DNA of 28,896 nucleotides from BRH-c25 sp964447145 (GCA_964447145.1 CAYURW010000024.1:1-28896), one strand, 5' to 3'; positions 1 through 9,464 are shown, counted from the first letter of the stretch. Numbers and translations are program-made. Notes: generated from the sequence alone by a model not told the origin.

Positions 1-1
1 G

Positions 2-241
2 CTTAAGGTCAGGGACAGGCTGGAAGATGCATTGATGCTTCTGAGGGAGTACCCTTTTATCGATAAACTGGTTTGTGATGGCAATACCGTAAAGGCCGGT
101 TTTGACGGGGGAGACGAAGAGATGAGCAGAGTGCTGTTTTCTCTGGTAAACAATGGGATCCCTGTTGTATCCTTTGCACAGCTTAACGGGAATTTGGAGG
201 ATGTATTTATGAAAGTGACAAAGGGGGACGATGAGCAATGA
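2..241 (+). CDS. ABC transporter ATP-binding protein, C-terminal end (partial)
   Basis: Open frame running in from the left edge; only the last 79 residues are present. No Walker or signature motif is visible, so the call rests on two things. The tail resembles the C-terminal regulatory region of drug/ABC-2-type ATPases, which often ends in a 'LEDVFM(K/R)(L/V)T' motif, seen here as NLEDVFMKVTKGDD. The stop codon also overlaps the start of an ABC-2 permease by 4 bp (ATGA). The protein would energise export or another membrane process by the permease at the cytoplasmic face. The substrate is unknown. As it leads into the MoxR/VWA run, it is probably the first visible gene of that operon. Confidence 0.75.
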   Translation, partial: LKVRDRLEDALMLLREYPFIDKLVCDGNTVKAGFDGGDEEMSRVLFSLVNNGIPVVSFAQLNGNLEDVFMKVTKGDDEQ

Positions 242-1119
242 ATATAAACCCTGTATTATTAAAGGAATTAAAGGTAAGAATGAGGGGATGGAAAGCTGCG
301 GGAATAATTGCGGCATATCTGCTTACACTTTCATTGGTAGCACTTTTCATAATGTATAACACATTTATGAACCCTTACAGTTCAACTATAGACCCTCAGG
401 TTTCAATAGGCTCCTATACCGGACTGGCAATAATACAGTTCATACTTATATTGTTTATTGTTCCGGCACTTACTGCTGGCGCAATATCGGGGGAGAGGGA
501 AAAACAGACTCTCGATTTGCTCCTTTGCACAAGCCTGAGACCTATATCAATAATAACAGGGAAGCTTTTTGCTTCCATAGGTCAGACCCTGCTGCTCATT
601 ATATCTTCACTTCCGCTCTTTTCTGCGGTTTTTATGTTTGGCGGAATATCCATTGAAGAAGTACTGCAGCTTTTTGGCTTCTACATTGTAACGGCAATTG
701 CCGTGGGAAGCATAGGAATATTTTTCTCTGCCTGCCTCAGGAAGACAACGGCGGCGACGGTTTTGACATACGGAACGTTAGCATTTCTGATTTTTGGGAC
801 CCTATCAATAGGGGTGTTTTATTTGGAGATCATATATCAAACGGATTATAAAGGATTTTTACCTTTGTTCTATACAAGTCCCCTGGTAGGTTTTGCTTCT
901 CTGCTTGCAGGGCAGTTTGGATATTTGGAAGGGGGAGTTCGTATCCTTCCGGGCCTTTTCATGTCAAGTAATATGCCAAAATCAATAGACCCATGGATTG
1001 GGAACATGATTTTTAACGTTATTTTTTCCGCGGTGATGCTGACATTGTCGGCTATAAGACTAAACCCTGCCGGGAAAGGCATATTCAGAGGCCTAAGGTT
1101 CAGGAGAAAACCAAGATAA
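238..1119 (+). CDS. ABC-2 type transporter permease
   Basis: Integral membrane protein of 293 residues with about six hydrophobic segments (roughly residues 20-40, 60-82, 110-135, 145-168, 172-195 and 262-280). The motif ISGEREKQTLDLLL after the second segment is the hallmark of ABC-2 permeases of the multidrug/Na+/antibiotic export type. The start overlaps the upstream ATPase stop by 4 bp, so translation is probably coupled, and the pair should form one transporter. The next gene follows within 13 bp. The substrate cannot be read from sequence. ABC-2 pairs beside MoxR-DUF58-VWA genes recur in bacterial genomes, so a role in envelope assembly or export linked to the downstream VWA proteins is a reasonable inference, not shown. 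Confidence 0.88.
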   Translation: MNINPVLLKELKVRMRGWKAAGIIAAYLLTLSLVALFIMYNTFMNPYSSTIDPQVSIGSYTGLAIIQFILILFIVPALTAGAISGEREKQTLDLLLCTSLRPISIITGKLFASIGQTLLLIISSLPLFSAVFMFGGISIEEVLQLFGFYIVTAIAVGSIGIFFSACLRKTTAATVLTYGTLAFLIFGTLSIGVFYLEIIYQTDYKGFLPLFYTSPLVGFASLLAGQFGYLEGGVRILPGLFMSSNMPKSIDPWIGNMIFNVIFSAVMLTLSAIRLNPAGKGIFRGLRFRRKPR

Positions 1120-1132
1120 GGATGTGGAATCA

Positions 1133-2740
1133 ATGAACGCCCTTGATAAGGAACTGTTGAGAATAATAAGAAGCGTCAGGGACAGGATCCATGCTGCATT
1201 GATTATCAACAGCATGATTCTTGGGACTGCGGCCGCCCTTTTACTTGGGATCCTTATAGCTGCGGCAGCATGGTTTATCCCGCTTTATAATGTGTATGTC
1301 AAAATATTTTATATAACAGCTGCAGCAGCATCCTGTGGGTTTTTGTATTCTGCCTTCAGGACCCCCAGGGACACCTGCGCAGCCTTGGCTGCAGATTCTT
1401 CCGGTCTGGAGGAAAGAACTGTGACAGCCCTTGAGCTTGCAGGAGATTATTCTGCTTTTGCAATGCTTGAAAAAAACGATGCCCTGAAACATCTGAAGGG
1501 CACGGAATTAAGAAAAATAATGCCTATAAGGCCTAACAAAAAATATTTAACGATATGCATAATACTTTCTATTATTTTGCTGTTTTCCGGTTTTGTTCCG
1601 AATCCAATGACAGAGAAGGCGGAGGAGCTCCACAAAATAAAGACTGAAATTGCCAAACAGCAAAAAAATGCTGACAGGCTGGCAGAAAAGGTCAAAAGCA
1701 ACCCCAATCTTTCTGAGGAACAGAAAAAAGAGCTTGAACAGAAGCTTTTGGAGCTGAAAAAAGAGCTCAAAGAAGCCAGGGACGTGAAGGACATCAACAA
1801 AGCATTGGGCAGAGCGGAAAAAAAGATGGAATATATAAGGGACAAATATGATCCCGGTGAAAATATGAATAAAATAATCGATATCTTATCAAAAAATGAA
1901 ACGACAAAGGCCCTTGCGGATATGATAAAAAAAGGTGACGAAAAAGCATTTAGAGACAGTATAAAGAAAATGGCAGAGACATTAAGGCAGCTTTCCCCCG
2001 AAGAAAAGCAGAAGCTTGCGGAGAAGCTTTCCCAGCTGGCCCGGGAGATAAAGAACAATCCGGAATTGGGAAGGGCCTTTTCAGAATTGTCAAAAAAACT
2101 GGCTTCCGGAGAGCTGGGAGATATTTCAGGTGAGCTTGGGGAACTGGACCAAGGCATATCTGAGCTTATGGGAAACGAAAACATAAGAGCCGCAATTTCT
2201 GAGCTTATAAAAGAACTGGGCAGTGCAAATACAGGGGGAGAAGCGGCTGGGCACCAGGGGCAGGACAACGGCCAGGGGAGCAGCGAAGCACAAGGCCAAG
2301 GGAATCAGCAGAGTGAGAACGGTCAGGGCAATGGCCAAGGAACTGGACAGGGCAATAGACAGGGTAATGGTCAGGGAAGCGGAGCGGGCAGCGGTACCGA
2401 TCAGGGAAATGAGAACCAGACCCCTGTAACCCCCGGAACTTCAGGAATAGGCAAAAAAGGTGGCTCTACAAAAAAAGACGGAGAGTATGAGAAGATATTT
2501 ACCCCGGATACCCTCGGAGGAGAAGGGGAGGCGTCAAACCTAAGCGGAAAGAAAGGCAAAGGGGGAACTGTTGAGCAGATAATTGATAATAAAGGACTTA
2601 CGGTGAGGGGGAACTCGGTCCCGTACAATCAAGTTGCAGGGCAGTATAAGGATAGGGCTATGGAAGGCATGAGCACCTCTGATATCCCTCCCGGAATGAA
2701 GGATATGATAAAGGAATATTTTGTTTCATTGGAAGAATAG
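1133..2740 (+). CDS. DUF4175-like membrane coiled-coil protein with Gly/Gln/Asn-rich linker
   Basis: 535 residues from the ATG at 1133. I prefer this to the in-frame GTG at 1124 because AAGGAT at 1118-1123 is well spaced for 1133 but abuts 1124. Layout: two membrane segments (about 22-49 and 54-75), a short soluble part with the pattern GLEERTVTALEL, a third segment (about 138-155), a long Lys/Glu-rich helical region (about 160-350) likely to form coiled coil, then a low-complexity stretch of Gly, Gln, Asn and Ser (about 363-432) and a basic/polar C-terminal part. This topology and its place just before moxR match DUF4175-type proteins of MoxR/VWA operons. No enzymatic motif is visible. It may be a membrane scaffold for the VWA proteins downstream. 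Family assignment is moderate. Confidence 0.65.
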   Translation: MNALDKELLRIIRSVRDRIHAALIINSMILGTAAALLLGILIAAAAWFIPLYNVYVKIFYITAAAASCGFLYSAFRTPRDTCAALAADSSGLEERTVTALELAGDYSAFAMLEKNDALKHLKGTELRKIMPIRPNKKYLTICIILSIILLFSGFVPNPMTEKAEELHKIKTEIAKQQKNADRLAEKVKSNPNLSEEQKKELEQKLLELKKELKEARDVKDINKALGRAEKKMEYIRDKYDPGENMNKIIDILSKNETTKALADMIKKGDEKAFRDSIKKMAETLRQLSPEEKQKLAEKLSQLAREIKNNPELGRAFSELSKKLASGELGDISGELGELDQGISELMGNENIRAAISELIKELGSANTGGEAAGHQGQDNGQGSSEAQGQGNQQSENGQGNGQGTGQGNRQGNGQGSGAGSGTDQGNENQTPVTPGTSGIGKKGGSTKKDGEYEKIFTPDTLGGEGEASNLSGKKGKGGTVEQIIDNKGLTVRGNSVPYNQVAGQYKDRAMEGMSTSDIPPGMKDMIKEYFVSLEE

Positions 2741-2749
2741 GAGGAAAAT

Positions 2750-3736
2750 ATGGAAATAAGCGAAAAGGAGATAAGGGAAATCATTGATGCCGTTAAAAAG
2801 GTTGAAGGGGAAATTGGAAAGGCAATAGTAGGTCAGAGAGATATAATAAAGCAGGTGCTGATTTCTATAATGACAGGGGGGAATGTACTGCTTGAGGGTG
2901 TCCCGGGGCTTGGGAAAACTCAGCTTGTTAAGACCCTTGCAAAAGTCACGGACCTGTCATTTTCCAGGATACAGTTTACTCCCGACCTTATGCCGGCAGA
3001 TGTAATGGGGACAAACATTATTGTAAAGGATGAAAACGGAAGCAGCAGATTTGAATTTCAAAAGGGCCCTGTATTTGCCAATATTGTTTTGGCTGATGAA
3101 ATTAACAGAGCCACCCCAAAAACACAGTCGGCCCTATTAGAGGCCATGCAGGAGCAGACGGTAACAGTGGGGAAGACGACTTACAGTCTTCCGGGCCCAT
3201 TTATGGTTCTTGCAACACAGAATCCAATAGAGATGGAGGGCACTTATCCGCTTCCTGAAGCGCAGATGGACAGGTTCCTTTTTAAGCTGAACGTTAAATT
3301 TCCCACCATTGACGAAATGAGGGGTATTGTTGATATTACTACTTCCAATAGATCTATAGAGCTTAACAAAGTCATAGACGGCCCTTCAATACTGGAAATG
3401 AGAAAAATCGTGAGAGAGGTTCCAATAGCAGGACCTGTGCAGGAATATGCCCTTAGGATTGTTATGGGTACACACCCCGAAAAGGGCGAGTCACCGGAGA
3501 GCACAAAAAAATATGTCCGGTTCGGAGCCAGTCCAAGGGCTGCTCAGGCCCTGATAACCGCTTCAAAAGCAAGGGCCCTTATGGAGGGAAGATATAATGT
3601 ATCCTTTGGGGACATAAATTATGTGGCATATCCATCGCTCCGCCACAGGTTCTTCCTTAATTTTGATGCGGCGGCTGACGGTGTGACTGCAGATGGGCTG
3701 ATTGCGGAACTGCTTGAAGTAATATCGAAAGGATAG
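2750..3736 (+). CDS. MoxR-family AAA+ ATPase
   Basis: 328 residues, a normal length for MoxR. The Walker A motif GVPGLGKT lies at residues 50-57, preceded by the MoxR-typical GGNVLLE. The Walker B region IVLADEINRATPKTQSALLEAMQE is near 112-135, followed by the sensor segment ATQNPIEMEGTYPLPEAQMDRF and a C-terminal lid with SPRAAQAL. Start ATG at 2750 with AGGAGG just upstream (2740-2745), 9 bp after the preceding stop. MoxR ATPases are hexameric, chaperone-like proteins that work with VWA-domain partners to mature or insert metal centres or assemble envelope complexes. Here the partners are probably the DUF58 and two VWA proteins encoded next. The specific client is unknown. Confidence 0.93.
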   Translation: MEISEKEIREIIDAVKKVEGEIGKAIVGQRDIIKQVLISIMTGGNVLLEGVPGLGKTQLVKTLAKVTDLSFSRIQFTPDLMPADVMGTNIIVKDENGSSRFEFQKGPVFANIVLADEINRATPKTQSALLEAMQEQTVTVGKTTYSLPGPFMVLATQNPIEMEGTYPLPEAQMDRFLFKLNVKFPTIDEMRGIVDITTSNRSIELNKVIDGPSILEMRKIVREVPIAGPVQEYALRIVMGTHPEKGESPESTKKYVRFGASPRAAQALITASKARALMEGRYNVSFGDINYVAYPSLRHRFFLNFDAAADGVTADGLIAELLEVISKG

Positions 3737-3749
3737 CAGGTGTTGTGGT

Positions 3750-4625
3750 TTGGGTGAAAGGGTTTTTGATGCGGAGTTCTTAAAAAGGCTTGATAATATA
3801 GTAATCAATGTAAGAATGATGATGAATACAGGTTCAAGCGGAAACAGGAAGTCACGAAGCAAGGGCAGCTCTGTGGAATTTTCGGATTTCAGGGAATATT
3901 CGCCGGGAGATGATTTCCGGAGGATAGACTGGAATGCCTATGGCAGGTTTGACAAACCTTTTGTCAAGCTTTTCATGGAAGAGCGGGAAGCAATAGTAAA
4001 TATATTTATAGACAGCAGCAGCTCCATGTATTACGGAGAACCCAAAAAGTCCTTGATGGCTATAAAGCTGTCAGGGGTATTTGCATATCTGTCATTGAAC
4101 AATCTTGACAGAGTATGCCTTAACAGCCTTTCAGGAACACTCATAAAGCAATCGCCGGCTTTGAACGGCAGCGGGATGTTCAGTCACTGCGCCGATTTTT
4201 TAGAAAGAATTCATTTTAAGGGAACGACGGATTTAAGCACTTGTATAAAAATGAAAGAATTTAGAGGCAGCGGAGTGTCGATTATATTTTCTGATTTTTT
4301 TACTCCCGGAGGCATTGAAAATGCAGTGAAATATATGATGTTCAAAAAGCAGCATGTCATATTGGTGCATGTTTTGGCCCCTGAGGAGCTTTCCCCTGAG
4401 ATGGAAGGGCAGATAAGGCTGTTGGACAGCGAGACCGACGAGGCAAGGGACATTCAGTTTTCACCGGTTTTGTTAAAGCAATATGATAAAGAACTGAAAG
4501 CGTTTGTAAATGGAATAAAGGAATTCTGCAATAAAATGGGAGCATCATACATACAGGTCTCCTCTGCAGACTCTATAGAGAAAGTGATTTTCGGGGAATT
4601 CGCAAAAGCCGGGATATTGTATTAA
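3750..4625 (+). CDS. DUF58 domain protein (VWA-like partner of MoxR)
   Basis: 291 residues. The signature EFSDFREYSPGDDFRRIDWNAYGR at about 43-66 defines DUF58, and it is followed by a VWA-like strand with IDSSSSM (about 87-93), a MIDAS-type metal-binding motif. No membrane segment is evident, unlike DUF58 proteins with an N-terminal helix pair, so this version is probably cytoplasmic or peripheral. The start is a TTG at 3750; AGGTG at 3738-3742 is a modest ribosome binding site 7 bp upstream, and no in-frame ATG or GTG fits better. The gene lies 13 bp behind moxR, the usual arrangement, and is expected to bind the ATPase. Molecular function is not established for the family. Confidence 0.9.
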   Translation: MGERVFDAEFLKRLDNIVINVRMMMNTGSSGNRKSRSKGSSVEFSDFREYSPGDDFRRIDWNAYGRFDKPFVKLFMEEREAIVNIFIDSSSSMYYGEPKKSLMAIKLSGVFAYLSLNNLDRVCLNSLSGTLIKQSPALNGSGMFSHCADFLERIHFKGTTDLSTCIKMKEFRGSGVSIIFSDFFTPGGIENAVKYMMFKKQHVILVHVLAPEELSPEMEGQIRLLDSETDEARDIQFSPVLLKQYDKELKAFVNGIKEFCNKMGASYIQVSSADSIEKVIFGEFAKAGILY

Positions 4626-4720
4626 GAATGGGAAAACCCTTTGATTGCAAAATTTATGAAGAAAAGCAGGCTTTCTTTGCAGCCGGGCTTTGCGCAAAAT
4701 GTAACTGAGGATGTGATAAT

Positions 4721-6526
4721 ATGAGGCTGCTTTCGCCTTGGGCATTGTGGTTCTTGTCATTTTTGCCCGTGATAGTGCTGATGTACATATTGAAGCAGAA
4801 ATTCGAGGAACGGCAAGTAGGAAGCATTTATCTATGGCAGCAAGTCCTTAAGGATATTGAAGTAAATACTCCCTGGCAGAAGCTGAAGAAAAGCCTGCTT
4901 CTTTTGCTGCAGCTGCTGTCCATTTTTGTTCTGGTATCTGCGCTTTCCGACCCATATATTAATGTCGGAGGAGGCATGTATTCCAATCTTATAATAGTCA
5001 TTGACAATACCGGAAGCATGAACGCAAAATACGAAGGAAGCACAAGACTCGAAAAAGCCAAGCAACAGGCTGCGGAAATCATCAATCGATCAGGTGCAAG
5101 GACAAACATTTCTCTTTTAACAGTGGAAAGAAGCCCAAGGATAGAAATAGGTAAGACTGCAGATAAGGGAGAAGCGGAGAGGAGGATCAAGGGCATAAAG
5201 CCCTGCAATTCCTACGGGGATATAAATGATTCTATCTCTCTGGTCAGGTCCATAGTAGACCAATATGAGGACAGCAGTTACGAAGTCGTATTTTTTACCG
5301 ATAGTCCGGTGAATTCCGGAGACTTGAATGTCAGAGTGGAATCATTGGCCTCAGAGCTCACAAATGTAAGTCTGGACTACATTTCATATTCCGCAGATAA
5401 CGACAGCCTGACAGTATTGGTCCGTGTAACCAACAGGTCCGGGGAACCCCTCAGCAGGGAGATATCCCTTTATGGGGATAATAAAATATTGGATATAAAA
5501 AATACTGATCTTCAGGGGGGGGAGACAGCGACTCTATACTTTGAAGATATACTCCCGGATTTTTCCTATATATGGGCGGAACTTACCGAAAAGGATGACT
5601 TAGAGGAGGATAACAGGGTATACAGCACGGTGGAGTTATTAAAGCCCAGAAAGGTATTGCTTATGTCAGAGGGTAATATTTTTATTGAAAAGGTGATTTC
5701 AAATATTAATGGATTGGAACTGTACAGAACAAATCCGGATAAATATACCGAAGAGGGGTATGACCTTTATGTATTTGATTCTATACTTCCCGACTTGCTG
5801 CCCAAGTCAGGAAGTCTGCTGCTTCTGACCCCCCCTGCCGGCAATGATATAGTAGAGACCGGGGCGGAAATTCCGGGGGGAATCGCAGATATCGCAATCC
5901 ATCCCAACACCAGGTATATGGAAAATGCGAATTTTACAGTCTCAAAGCTTAGTAGTATAAAAGCACCTTTTTGGGCGGATATTCTGATGAACATTGATGG
6001 GAATGCGGCTGCCATTTCAGGAGAGTACAAGGGAAGGAAAACAGCGGCTATATGTTTTGATCTGCACAACAGCGACTTTGTCTTGACTGCGGAGTATCCC
6101 GTTTTTATTTACAATTTGGCTGCATATCTTGCAGGTATTGGCACAGGCAGAGAAAACGGATACCTATGCGGTGATCCGATAGATTTGGACATAAGCCCGG
6201 AGGCAGAGGGAGCCTCTATAATAGATCCGGAGAGGGAGGCCCATAAGCTGGAGGTAAGGTATCCAATGCCGCCCTTTGACAACACCGCACAGTGCGGAGT
6301 GTATCGGCTGATGCAAAATATTGGAGGATCTGATATAGCTTCGAATTTTGCAGTAAATTTCCCTGTGGAAAAGGAGTCGGGAAATTACCGGGGACCTGCC
6401 CCTGAGACCCGGGAGGCTGTCGAACCGGGGGCTGCTCCCGGAAGTATCAGGCTCCGGGGATATCTTACAGGTTTTTTACTGCTGATCGCGGCTGCGGAAT
6501 GGATGGTGTATACCCATGGTTATTGA
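4721..6526 (+). CDS. BatA-like membrane protein with VWA domain
   Basis: 601 residues. The N-terminus has the BatA/aerotolerance-type start (LLSPWALWFLSFLPVIVLMYIL, then a second helix at about 58-76), a pattern that anchors these proteins in the membrane. A VWA domain follows, with the MIDAS motif DNTGSMN at 95-101 (Thr where Ser is usual) and a later FFTDSP. A central beta-rich region and a final hydrophobic segment (GYLTGFLLLIAAAEWMVY) near the C-terminus complete the protein. ATG at 4721 is preceded by GAGG at 4707-4710. A 95-bp gap separates it from the DUF58 gene, and the next gene overlaps its end by 11 bp. Likely a membrane-bound partner of the MoxR ATPase. The ligand is unknown. Confidence 0.85.
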   Translation: MRLLSPWALWFLSFLPVIVLMYILKQKFEERQVGSIYLWQQVLKDIEVNTPWQKLKKSLLLLLQLLSIFVLVSALSDPYINVGGGMYSNLIIVIDNTGSMNAKYEGSTRLEKAKQQAAEIINRSGARTNISLLTVERSPRIEIGKTADKGEAERRIKGIKPCNSYGDINDSISLVRSIVDQYEDSSYEVVFFTDSPVNSGDLNVRVESLASELTNVSLDYISYSADNDSLTVLVRVTNRSGEPLSREISLYGDNKILDIKNTDLQGGETATLYFEDILPDFSYIWAELTEKDDLEEDNRVYSTVELLKPRKVLLMSEGNIFIEKVISNINGLELYRTNPDKYTEEGYDLYVFDSILPDLLPKSGSLLLLTPPAGNDIVETGAEIPGGIADIAIHPNTRYMENANFTVSKLSSIKAPFWADILMNIDGNAAAISGEYKGRKTAAICFDLHNSDFVLTAEYPVFIYNLAAYLAGIGTGRENGYLCGDPIDLDISPEAEGASIIDPEREAHKLEVRYPMPPFDNTAQCGVYRLMQNIGGSDIASNFAVNFPVEKESGNYRGPAPETREAVEPGAAPGSIRLRGYLTGFLLLIAAAEWMVYTHGY

Positions 6527-9362
6527 TATAGAAAGGCCATTTTTGCTTTCACTAATCCCCTTAGCGATTTTTTTCATAGTATTTACCTCTCAAAAGCTCC
6601 GGAAAATGTACAGACTCAGGCGGAGGCTTTTATTGCTTCTTAGGAGCAGTGTATTCATTCTCCTTATACTTTCCCTTTCGGGAGTGAATATAAAATGGAT
6701 AGTGGACACGACAACTACTATATTTGTGGTGGATGCCTCAGACAGCATGAATGATTACAGGACAATCGCTGAGGATTATGTTAGCAAAGCCCTGGAATAC
6801 AAAGGCCCTATGGATCAGGCAGCAATCGTGGCCTTCGGTAGCAATCCCCTTATAGAAAGCTTTGTATCCAGGGAACCTGTTTTTCATAGAATAGAGACTG
6901 AGCCGGGAGGTATTTACACAAACATAGAGAACGCCCTTACCGCATCGGTATCACTATTCCCGCAGAACAGCAGAAAAAGGATAGTGCTTATTACCGATGG
7001 TGAAGAGAATGAAGGGAACAGTTCCAGGCTAACCTCCGTCATAAAAGGGCAGGATATTGATTTTAAAATATATAAAATAGGCAGGGAAATTGCAAATGAA
7101 GCTGCAGTGGCCGGCATCACCCTTCCAAAAAGGCTCAGGATAGGTGAGGAATTCGGTATAGCAGTTACAATTGAAAGCACTATTCAGACGGGGGCAAAGC
7201 TAACACTTTTCGATGGAAAGAACAAGGCCGCAGAAGAAAGGGTTATGCTCAGAAAAGGCGAGAACAGGTTTGTATTTCGCGACAAAGCGGACACAGGAGG
7301 TTTTAGGAGCTACAGGGCGCTTTTGGAACCGGACATGGATACGGAGAGCAGGAATAATGAAGCATCCGCTTTTACTAATGTAATTGACAGGCCCAGAGTA
7401 TTGGTAATTGAAGATATTGACGGAGAAGCGGATGAGGCAGTCAGGATCCTTGAAGCTTCAGATACAAGCTATGTAAAGGTCAATGCCCAATCAGTGCCGG
7501 AAACCCTGGAAGGCCTTTCGGCATATAAGTCAATAATAGCCTGCAATGTATCCGCCGAAAACCTCAGTGATGGCTTTCTTAATTCTCTGGACCCCTATGT
7601 CAAGGATATGGGAGGAGGGTTTATAGCTACAGGAGGCGAAAATTCCTTTGCTTTGGGCGGCTATTACAAAACCCCTCTGGAAAAGATATTGCCGGTAAAC
7701 ATGGAGCTTAAGGGTAAAAAAGAAATACCCGATATGTCCATTGTACTTATTATAGACAAGTCAGGAAGTATGACGGAGGGCAGCGGAGGGATAACAAAGC
7801 TGGACCTGGCAAAGGAAGCTGCTGCAAGGACTTTGGATTCCCTGAGAGCCAATGACATGATAGGAGTGCTTGCCTTTGACGACACCAATTACTGGGTGGT
7901 GCCTGTCCAAAAGGCAGACAATGGGGAGAGAATAAGAGACGACATAGGAACCATAAGGTCCGGAGGAGGAACAAGCATAATCCCGGCTCTGCAGGAAGGC
8001 TGCGATTCAATCAAGGATATAAATACAAAAATCAAGCATATTATATTGCTTACAGATGGCCAGGCCGAAGGAACCGGATATACAGAGCTTTTAGAAAGGC
8101 TCAGGAAGGATAATATAACTGTATCCACAGTAGCGGTGGGAAAGGGCTCTGCTGTCCGCCTTCTTGAGGACATAGCCCGGGGGGCTGAGGGGCGGTTTTA
8201 TTATACCGATGAATATTCAAATATTCCGCGTATATTTGCAAAAGAGACATTCATAGCGGCAAAGGCATATCTTAACAATAGAGAATTCATACCTTCCATT
8301 ATAAACACCCACCCTATAATTAATGGGGTGGCTGAAGAAGGGCTGCCGGCCCTTTCAGGCTATGTGGCGGCCAGCCCCAAAAGCACCTCCCGGGTGATAT
8401 TGGCAAGCGACCGGGAGGACCCTATACTTACAGTATGGCAGTATGGTTTGGGGAAGACAGCGGCATGGAACTCAGACATAAATGGCAGATGGAGCAGGAA
8501 TTATGTCGGTTGGGACAATAATATCAAATTGTGGCAGAATCTTATCAACTGGACAATAGAAAAGTATAGGGATGACGATATAACAGTTGAGACTGAAGTA
8601 CAAGGCAGTAAAGGTTTGGTGACCCTTAAGAACGATGTCGACAAGACCGGATTTGAGACAAAAGCTGCAATTGTGTCGCCTTCTTTGGAAAACAGTGAAA
8701 TTACTCTCTACCCGGTAGCACCGGGGCAATACAGAGGAGAATTTGAAATAACCGGGACAGGCGCATACATGATAAAAGCATTTCAGCAAAAAGAAGGAGA
8801 AACAATAAATGCAGCAAGCACGGGAATATCTGTTCAGTATTCGCCGGAATACAGAATACAGCCCTCCGGAGGGCACCTTGACAGACTCATTTCCGAAACC
8901 GGAGGGGTATTGGTCAATGCTCCCGAAGATGTTTATAAGGGGAAGATCAAGGACATATTCGGAAGCATAGATTTGACGCCATTTTTGCTTATACTTGCTC
9001 TAATACTGTTTATACTTGATATAGCCTTGAGGAGGCTCAACCTGCCTATTTCCGCATTGGAGGAGAAGTTGTCGGAATTGAGAGCAAGGCTGGCAGTTTT
9101 AAGAGGGAAACCATCAAAGGCGGAAAAGCCGATATACTCAAAAGAGGAAGCTGCATACTCAAAGGGTGAAGCTGCATATCCAGTGGGCGAAACTGCAGAA
9201 CCAAAAGGTAAAACTACATATCCAACGGGTGAAACTGCAAAACCACAGTCGGAAAGAGAAGAAAAATCTCTGGAGAGGGAAAGGAAAGAGACGAAGGAAA
9301 AGCCCGGCTCGGATAATCTGGATACCTCTGTACTGTTGAAAAAGAAGAAGGGCAGAGCTTAG
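6516..9362 (+). CDS. Large membrane protein with two VWA domains and a glutamine-amidotransferase-like domain
   Basis: 948 residues. Two N-terminal helices (about 8-24 and 38-56) lead into a first VWA domain with MIDAS DASDS at 73-77 and LITDGEEN near 158-165. A beta domain follows, then a class-I amidotransferase-like fold (about 293-395, with ATGGENSFALGGY). A second VWA domain has MIDAS DKSGS at 414-418 and LLTDGQAEG. A further beta domain, a membrane helix (about 823-845) and a charged cytoplasmic tail end the protein. The amidotransferase-like part shows no evident catalytic Cys-His-Glu triad, as is usual for this VWA family. The tail carries heptapeptide repeats (see repeat entry). ATG at 6516 overlaps the upstream gene by 11 bp. 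Probably a scaffold of the MoxR/VWA complex. Confidence 0.85.
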   Translation: MVIDIERPFLLSLIPLAIFFIVFTSQKLRKMYRLRRRLLLLLRSSVFILLILSLSGVNIKWIVDTTTTIFVVDASDSMNDYRTIAEDYVSKALEYKGPMDQAAIVAFGSNPLIESFVSREPVFHRIETEPGGIYTNIENALTASVSLFPQNSRKRIVLITDGEENEGNSSRLTSVIKGQDIDFKIYKIGREIANEAAVAGITLPKRLRIGEEFGIAVTIESTIQTGAKLTLFDGKNKAAEERVMLRKGENRFVFRDKADTGGFRSYRALLEPDMDTESRNNEASAFTNVIDRPRVLVIEDIDGEADEAVRILEASDTSYVKVNAQSVPETLEGLSAYKSIIACNVSAENLSDGFLNSLDPYVKDMGGGFIATGGENSFALGGYYKTPLEKILPVNMELKGKKEIPDMSIVLIIDKSGSMTEGSGGITKLDLAKEAAARTLDSLRANDMIGVLAFDDTNYWVVPVQKADNGERIRDDIGTIRSGGGTSIIPALQEGCDSIKDINTKIKHIILLTDGQAEGTGYTELLERLRKDNITVSTVAVGKGSAVRLLEDIARGAEGRFYYTDEYSNIPRIFAKETFIAAKAYLNNREFIPSIINTHPIINGVAEEGLPALSGYVAASPKSTSRVILASDREDPILTVWQYGLGKTAAWNSDINGRWSRNYVGWDNNIKLWQNLINWTIEKYRDDDITVETEVQGSKGLVTLKNDVDKTGFETKAAIVSPSLENSEITLYPVAPGQYRGEFEITGTGAYMIKAFQQKEGETINAASTGISVQYSPEYRIQPSGGHLDRLISETGGVLVNAPEDVYKGKIKDIFGSIDLTPFLLILALILFILDIALRRLNLPISALEEKLSELRARLAVLRGKPSKAEKPIYSKEEAAYSKGEAAYPVGETAEPKGKTTYPTGETAKPQSEREEKSLERERKETKEKPGSDNLDTSVLLKKKKGRA
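9135..9239 (+). repeat. 21-bp tandem repeat encoding heptapeptides
   Basis: Five clear 21-bp units (9135-9155, 9156-9176, 9177-9197, 9198-9218, 9219-9239) and a decayed sixth (9240-9260) lie in frame at the end of the large VWA gene. They encode YSKEEAA, YSKGEAA, YPVGETA, EPKGKTT and YPTGETA, then KPQSERE. Consensus is YPxGExA. The period keeps the reading frame, so copy number could vary without breaking the protein. The repeats sit in the predicted cytoplasmic tail after the last membrane helix. Confidence 0.9.
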
Positions 9363-9464
9363 CAAAAGCATTAGAGGGTGCTGCGCGCAATCTGCAAGGG
9401 CGGAGGCAGCCGCTATAATAGCAAGAAAAGTGCAGCAAAAGCATCAAGGGGTGCTGTGCGCAAT
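9361..9464. repeat. Imperfect 31-bp direct repeat pair (9361-9391 and 9434-9464)
   Basis: Two copies of a 31-bp sequence beginning AGCAAAAGCAT and ending GCGCAAT match at 27 of 31 positions, 73 bp apart start to start. The first copy begins inside the TAG stop of the large VWA gene and the second ends 23 bp before the zinc-ribbon gene. The 42 bp between them include a small GCGG/CCGC hairpin. They may reflect a local duplication. No function is evident. Confidence 0.75.

Noticed and set aside
1447..2268. Long antisense reading frame (273 codons) opposite the DUF4175-like gene
   Set aside because: A Ser/Phe-rich mirror of the Lys/Glu-rich coiled-coil gene; the plus frame has the ribosome binding site and operon context.
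4628..4708. 26-codon frame with a CAKC ending in the 95-bp gap before the BatA-like gene
   Set aside because: No ribosome binding site and too short to support without homologues.
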